Source: CADEED01 sp035502995 (lineage in GTDB: Bacteria; Pseudomonadota; Gammaproteobacteria; Steroidobacterales; Steroidobacteraceae). From it: DNA of 64,000 bases. The position numbers and the translations under genes are program-made. The notes beneath the pieces were generated by a model, which did no database searches, had not been told where the DNA came from, and was given only the letters and a program-made list of their open reading frames with translations. Below are positions 58,810 through 64,000 of the stretch, in pieces. Numbering within the stretch: position 1 is the stretch's first letter; each line of letters starts with the position of its first letter. Location: positions 3,144 to 67,143 of the forward strand of contig DATJTW010000010.1 in the NCBI GenBank assembly GCA_035502995.1, given 5' to 3'.

Positions 58810-59754
58810 ATGAACGCCGCCACGAACTTCAACCAGATGCTGGCCATGCGCGTGTTCGTCCGCGTCGTCGAGGCCGGGACCTTCACCAGCGCGGCCGACT
58901 CGCTGCGCATGCCCAAGCCCACCGTCACCAAGCTGGTCCAGGGACTCGAGAACCACCTTCGCATCCGGCTGCTGAACCGCACGACGCGCCGGGTGACGGT
59001 GACGCCGGACGGCTCCGCCTACTACGAGCGCGTGGTGCGGTTGTTGGGCGATCTCGAGGACATCGAGTCCAGCGTCACGCACGCGAAGGAGAAGCCGCGC
59101 GGCCGGCTGCGCATCGATGCGGGTGCGGCGGTGACGACCTACATCGTGCTGCCGGCGCTACCGGAGTTCGTCGCGAGGTATCCGGACATCGCCGTCGAGT
59201 GTGGCGTCAGCGACCGGCCCGCGGACCTCATCGGCGACAACGTGGACTGCGTGATCCGCGCCGGCCCGTTGCTCGAGCCGTCACTGATCGCCCGGCACAT
59301 CGGCGACCTGCGCTGGATGACGTGCGCCACGCACGCGTACTTCGCCACGCATCCGCGGCCGACGCATCCGACCGATCTCGAGTCCGGGCACACGCTGGCG
59401 GGGTACTTCTTCCCGCGCAGCGGCCGCATGCGGCCGCTGGTGTTCGAGCGCGATGGCAGACGCATCGAGATCTCGCCCAGTCCGCGCGTCGCCGTGAACG
59501 ACAGCGCCGCGCACTTCGCGTCGTTGCGTGCGGGCCTCGGGCTCGGCCAGCTGATCTCGTTCATGGTGTCCGCGAGCGGCGCGAACGCGGAATTGGTGCC
59601 CGTGCTGCAGGACTGGCAACCCGCGCCGCTGCCCGTGCACGTGTTGTATCCGGCGAACCGCCATCTTTCGACGAAGGTGCGCGTGTTCGTCGACTGGATC
59701 GCCGAGGTGTTCTCGCGCAGTGCGTGCACGCGGCTCGCCGAGGTGCGCCCGTGA
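58810..59754 (+). CDS. LysR family transcriptional regulator
   Basis: A 314-residue LysR protein of the CrgA/PtxR-like group: MLAMRVFVRVVEAGTFTSAADSLRMPKPTVTKLVQGLENHLRIRLLNRTTRRVTVTPDG (winged helix) and VTTYIVLPALPEFVARYPDIAVECGVSDRPADLIGDNVDCVIRAGPL (effector domain). It presumably controls the divergent SDR gene. Its stop overlaps the start of the acetyltransferase gene (GTGA), so that gene should be co-expressed. Confidence 0.94.
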   Translation: MNAATNFNQMLAMRVFVRVVEAGTFTSAADSLRMPKPTVTKLVQGLENHLRIRLLNRTTRRVTVTPDGSAYYERVVRLLGDLEDIESSVTHAKEKPRGRLRIDAGAAVTTYIVLPALPEFVARYPDIAVECGVSDRPADLIGDNVDCVIRAGPLLEPSLIARHIGDLRWMTCATHAYFATHPRPTHPTDLESGHTLAGYFFPRSGRMRPLVFERDGRRIEISPSPRVAVNDSAAHFASLRAGLGLGQLISFMVSASGANAELVPVLQDWQPAPLPVHVLYPANRHLSTKVRVFVDWIAEVFSRSACTRLAEVRP

Positions 59755-60149
59755 GCGCCGTCGTCGAATGGCGCGGCGCCTTCGAGAACGCCGAGATCAA
59801 TGCGCTGCACGCCGAATGTTTCGCGCACCGCGTGCTCGACGACGACTGGCGCGGTCAGGTCGAACGATACAGCCTCGGCTGGGTGTGCCTGCGCAGTGCC
59901 GGCGCGCTGATCGGCTTCGTCAACGTCGCGTGGGATGGCGGCGTGCACGCGTTCGTCCTGGACACGATGGTCACCGCTGCGCATCGTCGCCAGGGACACG
60001 CGAAGGCGCTGATCGATGTCGCCATCGAGCGGGCACGGGCGTCGGGCTGCGAGTGGCTGCACGTGGACTTCGAGCCCGCGCTGAGCTCCTTCTATCTCGA
60101 AGCATGCGGTTTCCAGTCCGCGCCGGCCGGTGTGATCCCGCTGAAGTAG
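59751..60149 (+). CDS. GNAT family N-acetyltransferase
   Basis: A 132-residue GNAT with a GTG start overlapping the LysR stop. Motif A with the acetyl-CoA loop reads LDTMVTAAHRRQGHAKALIDVAIERARASGCEWLHVDFEP, and the end SSFYLEACGFQSAPAGVIPL has the usual GF-x-x-x-x-x-x-L close. Substrate unknown. The close coupling to LysR is the only hint of role. Confidence 0.87.
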   Translation: MSAVVEWRGAFENAEINALHAECFAHRVLDDDWRGQVERYSLGWVCLRSAGALIGFVNVAWDGGVHAFVLDTMVTAAHRRQGHAKALIDVAIERARASGCEWLHVDFEPALSSFYLEACGFQSAPAGVIPLK

Positions 60150-60173
60150 ATTCCGTTTGCTAGCATCGCGGCC

Positions 60174-61820
60174 ATGAAACCGAGCATCGTCTCCCGCTTG
60201 TCGTTCGCCGCGTTCGTCGCCTGCGCATCGCTCGCCGTTGAGTCGCCCGCCTCGGCCGCGCCCGCGCATCTCGAGAAACAGGGCTCGACGCAGAACCTCG
60301 TCGTCGACGGCCAGCCGTTCCTGATCCTCGGTGGCGAGCTCGGCAATTCCAGCGCGTCGAGCGCGGCGTACCTGGAGCCGCACTGGCCGCGGCTGAAGGC
60401 GATGAACCTGAACACGGTGCTGGCGCCGGTGTACTGGGAGTTGCTGGAGCCGAGCGAGGGCCGATTCGACTGGTCATCGCTCGACACGATGCTGGCCGAC
60501 GCGCGCGCGCAGGAGATCAAGCTCGTCCTGCTGTGGTTCGGCGCGTGGAAGAACAGCATGTCCACCTACGTGCCGTCGTGGGTGAAGCGCGACCAGAAGC
60601 GGTTTCCGCGCGTGCAGCTCGCGGATGGGTCGAGCGTGGAGATCCTCTCGGCGTTCGGCGCCGCGACGCTCGAGTCGGACACGAAGGCATTCGCCGCGCT
60701 GATGGAGCACCTGAAGCAGGTGGATGGTGCCGGCACCGTGCTGATGATCCAGGTGGAGAACGAGATCGGGATGCTGCCGATCGCGCGCGAGCGTGGCGCA
60801 GTGGCGGATGCGAAGTACGCCGCGGCACTGCCGAAGGATCTCGTGCGCGCGCTCGCGCAGGCCGGCGAGAAACTCGAGCCGGAGATGCGCGAGATCTGGC
60901 GCGCGAAGGGCGCGACGGCGAAGACGTGGCAGGATCTCTCTACCGAGGAGACGACGAGCGCCGAGATCTTCACCGCCTGGCACTACGCGCGGTTCGTGGA
61001 GTCGCTGGTGAAGGCCGGCAAGGCGAAGTACGACCTGCCGATGTACGTCAACGCGGCGTTGAATCGCACCGGGCGCAAGCCGGGGGAGTATCCGAGCGGC
61101 GGGCCGCTGCCGCACCTGATCGACGTGTGGAAGGCCGGCGCGCCGTCGCTGGATTTCCTGGCGCCGGACATCTACTTCCCGAACTTCGCGCCGCTCGCCG
61201 CGCGGTATCGCCGCGCGGACAACACCTTGTTCGTGCCCGAGGCCAACAACGCGACGAATCCGCAGGGGCCGGCCAACGCGTTCTTCCAGTTCGGCGAGCT
61301 GGATTCGTTCGGTTTCTCGCCGTTCTCGATCGAGTCGCTGGGTGATGCGCCGAATGCGTTGTCGCGGTCGTACGAGGTGATGAGGCAACTCACGCCGATG
61401 CTGCTGGCGAACCGCGGCAAGGCGCGCATGGCGGGCTTCCGCACGGCGATCAACGAGGACGGCTCGGTGGTCGAGACGCCGGTGAAGAAGACACTGGGCG
61501 GCATCGAGTTCACGGTGACGTTCGTCGATCCGTGGACGCCGAAGGACCAGCAGACCAGCGCCAACCACGGTGGGCTCGTCATCCAGACCGGGGACGAGGA
61601 GTTCTGGTTTGCGGGCCAGGGGATCACGGTGACGTTCCGCGGCGCGGATGGCGGGCCGGCCAAGGTGGGAATCGACGTGGCCGAGGAAGGCGCGTTCGTC
61701 GAAGGGAAGTGGGTCGCGGGTCGGCGGTTGAACGGCGACCAGACGCACCAGGGACGGCACGTCCGGTTGCCGCCGGGGAATCCGCAGATTCAGCGCGTGA
61801 AGTTCTATCGTTATCGTTGA
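60174..61820 (+). CDS. Exported clan-A glycoside hydrolase (GH35/GH42-like, DUF5597 tail)
   Basis: A 548-residue protein with a signal peptide (FAAFVACASLAVESPASA). The TIM-barrel shows FLILGGELGNSSAS, LNTVLAPVYWELLEPSEGRFDWS, the acid/base pair in MIQVENEIG and a nucleophile candidate in FVPEANN, all typical of beta-galactosidase-type clan A enzymes. The C-terminal region (GGLVIQTGDEEFWFAGQGITVTF) looks like DUF5597. Probably acts on galactose-containing oligosaccharides in the periplasm. Its 3' end overlaps the CGNR gene by 10 bases. Confidence 0.9.
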   Translation: MKPSIVSRLSFAAFVACASLAVESPASAAPAHLEKQGSTQNLVVDGQPFLILGGELGNSSASSAAYLEPHWPRLKAMNLNTVLAPVYWELLEPSEGRFDWSSLDTMLADARAQEIKLVLLWFGAWKNSMSTYVPSWVKRDQKRFPRVQLADGSSVEILSAFGAATLESDTKAFAALMEHLKQVDGAGTVLMIQVENEIGMLPIARERGAVADAKYAAALPKDLVRALAQAGEKLEPEMREIWRAKGATAKTWQDLSTEETTSAEIFTAWHYARFVESLVKAGKAKYDLPMYVNAALNRTGRKPGEYPSGGPLPHLIDVWKAGAPSLDFLAPDIYFPNFAPLAARYRRADNTLFVPEANNATNPQGPANAFFQFGELDSFGFSPFSIESLGDAPNALSRSYEVMRQLTPMLLANRGKARMAGFRTAINEDGSVVETPVKKTLGGIEFTVTFVDPWTPKDQQTSANHGGLVIQTGDEEFWFAGQGITVTFRGADGGPAKVGIDVAEEGAFVEGKWVAGRRLNGDQTHQGRHVRLPPGNPQIQRVKFYRYR

Positions 61821-62446
61821 GCGGTGCGGCGCCGGCGTTTGTCGGCGCGCGCGAACCTGGCGCCCTTCGCGGCGTTGCCACAAGTGCCCATGTCGCACCA
61901 CACGCGGCGGCCACCCTTCGATGAATCGATGAACAACCAGCCGCAGTCGTGTCCGCGACAGACTCGCGTACGGTCGGCGTCGAGCTCGCCCAACAGATCC
62001 ACGGCGGCGAACACCACGAGATCGAGTGGCAGGTCGAGACCGCTGGTTTCGGCATCCGGCTGCAGACGCAGCAGGCCCTTGCCCGTCATGTGGGCGCGCG
62101 CGGCGGCGCGCTTCCAGGCCGACTCGAGCTCCTCGAGCGCGGCGGCGGACGCGTCCTTGCGGGTCAGCAGCGCGACGCAGATGTCGTGCAGCGCTTCGCG
62201 CACCTTGCGGGCGCGGCCGAGAGCGGCGGCAGCCTCGCGCGGCGAGCGATCCGCGATGGCGCCCAGTCGCGTCGCGGCTGCCGCGTAGACGACCCCAGCC
62301 TTCACCGCCCAGTCGAGCAACCGGGCATAACCGTCGAGCCAGTCGCGCGGCGCGGTGTCGCGCGCGGTGACCGTATTGGCGAAGTCCAGCGCGATGTGTC
62401 CGGCGATGAAGTCCCGGGCGACGAACTCGTGTGTCACAACCTGCAT
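61811..62446 (-). CDS. ABATE/CGNR zinc-finger transcriptional regulator
   Basis: A 211-residue protein: an N-terminal ABATE-like ligand domain (HIALDFANTVTARDTAPRDWLDGYARLLDWAVKAGV) and a C-terminal CGNR zinc finger (CRGHDCGWLFIDSSKGGRRVWCDMGTCGNAAKGARF) with Cys/His ligands. Members are stress- or toxin-responsive regulators. It is divergent from the arginase-fold gene across a gap with a strong perfect palindrome, which is the likely operator. Confidence 0.92.
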   Translation of the reverse strand: MQVVTHEFVARDFIAGHIALDFANTVTARDTAPRDWLDGYARLLDWAVKAGVVYAAAATRLGAIADRSPREAAAALGRARKVREALHDICVALLTRKDASAAALEELESAWKRAAARAHMTGKGLLRLQPDAETSGLDLPLDLVVFAAVDLLGELDADRTRVCRGHDCGWLFIDSSKGGRRVWCDMGTCGNAAKGARFARADKRRRRTAQR

Positions 62447-62484
62447 GACCGGTATTTAGCGTTTTACCGGTTGACCCGCAAGCG

Positions 62485-62516
62485 TCAAACCGTTTAAAAC
62501 TGTTTAAACGGTTTGA
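62485..62516. promoter_or_regulatory. Perfect 14-base-arm palindrome, probable CGNR operator
   Basis: TCAAACCGTTTAAA-actg-TTTAAACGGTTTGA. It ends 10 bases before the arginase-fold gene start and overlaps that gene's probable promoter: TTGACC (62471-62476), 17 bases, TTAAAA (62494-62499). The 38-base distance to the CGNR gene start suits control of both directions. Confidence 0.8.
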
Positions 62517-62526
62517 GGTGGTCACG

Positions 62527-63525
62527 ATGAAGTTGTCCCGACGAGCTTTTTCCCTCGGCGCCGCCTGTGTGGGCCTGGCCCGAAACGGAGCAGCCGCTGC
62601 GAAGCGCGAAATCAGTGTCATCTCCGCGCCCATCAGCCTGGGTCTGCGTCCCGGCGCGAAGGGCCAGGAGCCGGGGACGTGGCGCGCGCCGGAAGTCCTC
62701 CTGGCCACCGGACTGGCGGACCGACTCTCTGCGCACCGATTCATTCCGCTGGCCCGGCCCGTCTACGACTTCGGCGAGCGCCCCGGCACCCGCATCCGCA
62801 ACGGCGACACGTTGCGCGGGTTCCTGCTCGAGCTCGCGGATCACGTGCAGGCGGAGCTGGCGGCGGCGCGGTTCCCGCTGGTGCTCGGCGGCGATTGCAG
62901 CGTGCTGCTCGGCTGTCTCGCGGGCGCGCGTCGCGCCGGCGGTCGCGGCCTCGTGCACGTCGACGGTCACAGCGACTTCTTCCATCCGGGCAACTACGAC
63001 ACGAAGTCGCGGCTCGGCACTGCCGCCGGCATGGACCTGGCGCTGGCGACCGGCCGCGGCGAAGACCTGCTCACGACGTGGCCCGGCGTCGACGGCCCGC
63101 TGGTCGTGGATGCGGACGCCGTGCAGGTCGGCGAACGCGACGCCGAGGACCCGGACTACGACAAGTACTACGGCGACATCGTGCGCACCGACATCACGCG
63201 TCTCACGATCCAGCAGATCCTGCGCGAGGGCATCCCGCGCACGGCGCAGCGCGTGCTCGCACGGCTCGCGGAACGCGGCATCGACCGGGCATGGGTGCAC
63301 GTGGACCTCGACGTGCTCGACGAACGGGTCATGAACGCGGTCGATTCGCCCGGCAAGCCCGGCCTCGATTTCGCCCAGCTATCTACCCTGTTGCGGGCGC
63401 TGCTGCGCTCCCGCCGCGTGCTCGGCCTCGACGTCTGCATCTACGACCCGGATCTCGACTCCGGGCAGCGCTTCGCCGGACCGATCGTCGATTGCCTGGC
63501 CGGAGCGGTGGCGCCCACGTCCTGA
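62527..63525 (+). CDS. Tat-exported arginase/ureohydrolase-fold protein
   Basis: A 332-residue protein with a twin-arginine signal (KLSRRAFSLGAACVGLA). Metal motifs: GGDCSVLLG (family GGDHS with Cys in place of His), VDGHSDFF (DAHxD-like) and VHVDLDVLDE (SxDxDxxDP-like). Ureohydrolases cleave guanidino or amidino groups with two Mn ions; here one ligand is changed and the protein is probably folded before export, so the substrate and activity are open. ATG 62527 with GAGGTG upstream is chosen over a GTG at 62518. Confidence 0.87.
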   Translation: MKLSRRAFSLGAACVGLARNGAAAAKREISVISAPISLGLRPGAKGQEPGTWRAPEVLLATGLADRLSAHRFIPLARPVYDFGERPGTRIRNGDTLRGFLLELADHVQAELAAARFPLVLGGDCSVLLGCLAGARRAGGRGLVHVDGHSDFFHPGNYDTKSRLGTAAGMDLALATGRGEDLLTTWPGVDGPLVVDADAVQVGERDAEDPDYDKYYGDIVRTDITRLTIQQILREGIPRTAQRVLARLAERGIDRAWVHVDLDVLDERVMNAVDSPGKPGLDFAQLSTLLRALLRSRRVLGLDVCIYDPDLDSGQRFAGPIVDCLAGAVAPTS

Positions 63526-63562
63526 GGGCCGACGCGGGTCGCGGCGTCCGGTCGCCCTTGGC

Positions 63563-63568
63563 TACAAT
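63563..63568 (+). promoter_or_regulatory. -10-like element before the last gene
   Basis: TACAAT, five of six bases of the consensus, 27 bases before the ATG at 63596. No good -35 hexamer is visible at the right distance. The arginase-fold gene ends at 63525, so independent transcription is plausible. Confidence 0.35.
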
Positions 63569-63595
63569 CGCCGCGTCCCGTCTCGAGGTGCCGGC

Positions 63596-64000
63596 ATGCG
63601 CGCTCTCCCGCCCGTTCTGAACAGTTTTCTCGCGATCTTGGCAGCTTGGGTTGGACTGCACGCCGACTGCAAGGCGTCGGCGAACGAGGCCGCCGATCTG
63701 GCCACGCTGCGACGCGTGCTCGCGACGCCGATCGACGAAGTCGACCTGGCAAAGACCAAGCTGGCCATCGATGCGCTCGTCGATCCGTCGATCGACGCCG
63801 ACGGGTCGCTCGCCGAGCTCGCCCGCATGACCGACGACATCCGCCGGATCGCCGGCCCGCGGGCCGGCGATCGCGAGCGGCTCACCACGTTGCGCGACTA
63901 TCTGTACACGGCGGGACAGTGGAACGATGCGCGGCCCTTCGTCTACGACCTGGACGACCCGCTGGGCAGGAACGTCTCGACCAAGCTGCTGACCAACTAC
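63596..64000 (+). CDS. N-terminal part of a probable exported transglutaminase-like protein (runs off the window)
   Basis: An open frame of 135 codons from ATG 63596 to the right edge. It begins with a hydrophobic signal-like stretch (LNSFLAILAAWVGLHADC) and continues EAADLATLRRVLATPIDEVDLAKTKLAIDALVDPSIDADGS, later FVYDLDDPLGRNVSTKLLTNY. The DDPLG...KLLTNY segment is what precedes the catalytic Cys in transglutaminase-like/SirB1-type proteins, but the Cys itself would lie beyond the window, so this naming is tentative. Confidence 0.7.
   Translation, partial: MRALPPVLNSFLAILAAWVGLHADCKASANEAADLATLRRVLATPIDEVDLAKTKLAIDALVDPSIDADGSLAELARMTDDIRRIAGPRAGDRERLTTLRDYLYTAGQWNDARPFVYDLDDPLGRNVSTKLLTNY

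Overview
The window is a GC-rich (about two thirds G+C by eye), gene-dense bacterial chromosome segment. It contains no insertion sequence, prophage, tRNA, rRNA or CRISPR array that I can see. The gene set points to a Gram-negative proteobacterium: Omp85 and TonB-dependent outer-membrane proteins, lipid A-type phosphoethanolamine transferase, class Ia NrdAB, a PII/Amt pair with a sigma54-like promoter, and a PA0069-type radical SAM protein. A gammaproteobacterium near Xanthomonadales or Steroidobacterales fits best, but that placement is inference.

Layout. Positions 1-3199 (+) hold the end of a small membrane protein, a DUF2062 protein, a cyclopropane-synthase-like methyltransferase and a TPR/TonB-like protein. 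Positions 3012-15599 (-) are a tight ten-gene cluster: four lipoproteins, a membrane Ser/Thr kinase with TPR and PEGA parts, an FHA-like/PEGA/FGE-fold membrane protein, a small membrane protein, an actin-like/FHA protein and two membrane-anchored VWA proteins. I read this as one envelope-spanning phospho-signalling assembly, and it is the best candidate for an undescribed system. Next come a radical SAM protein interrupted by a mini-intein inside its Fe-S motif (15709-17235), an MFS exporter, a DUF885 peptidase-like lipoprotein, ilvA, a coiled-coil FHA protein, an odd alpha/beta hydrolase, an acetyltransferase and an S9 peptidase (to 27882). A FecI/FecR/TonB-receptor set with a cupin gene (27883-32294) faces an Omp85 / phosphoethanolamine transferase / PAP2 operon (32373-36471).

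Positions 36336-40312 are about branched-chain amino acids: ilvB, gloA and the azlCD exporter on the minus strand, with the small-subunit gene ilvN divergent instead of downstream. Then follow a WYL regulator with two matching operator-like sites, a probably dead serine hydrolase, a quinone reductase and glnK-amt (to 45420). Positions 45631-52035 hold a ferredoxin-reductase-like flavoprotein, azoR with a divergent LysR gene, and a BlaI operon carrying two BlaR1-like proteins with DUF3738-like tails.

Positions 52054-55490 carry nrdA and nrdB behind a cobalamin riboswitch and a pair of NrdR boxes, with a long inverted repeat between the two genes. The rest holds a dihaem cytochrome c, an M20 peptidase, a divergent SDR/LysR pair with GNAT downstream, a clan-A glycosidase, a CGNR regulator divergent from a Tat-exported arginase-fold protein, and the start of a probable transglutaminase-like protein running off the end.

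Many neighbours overlap by one to four bases (ATGA, GTGA, TGATG), so translational coupling is common. Almost all regulatory sequence sits in short divergent gaps that contain clear inverted repeats.
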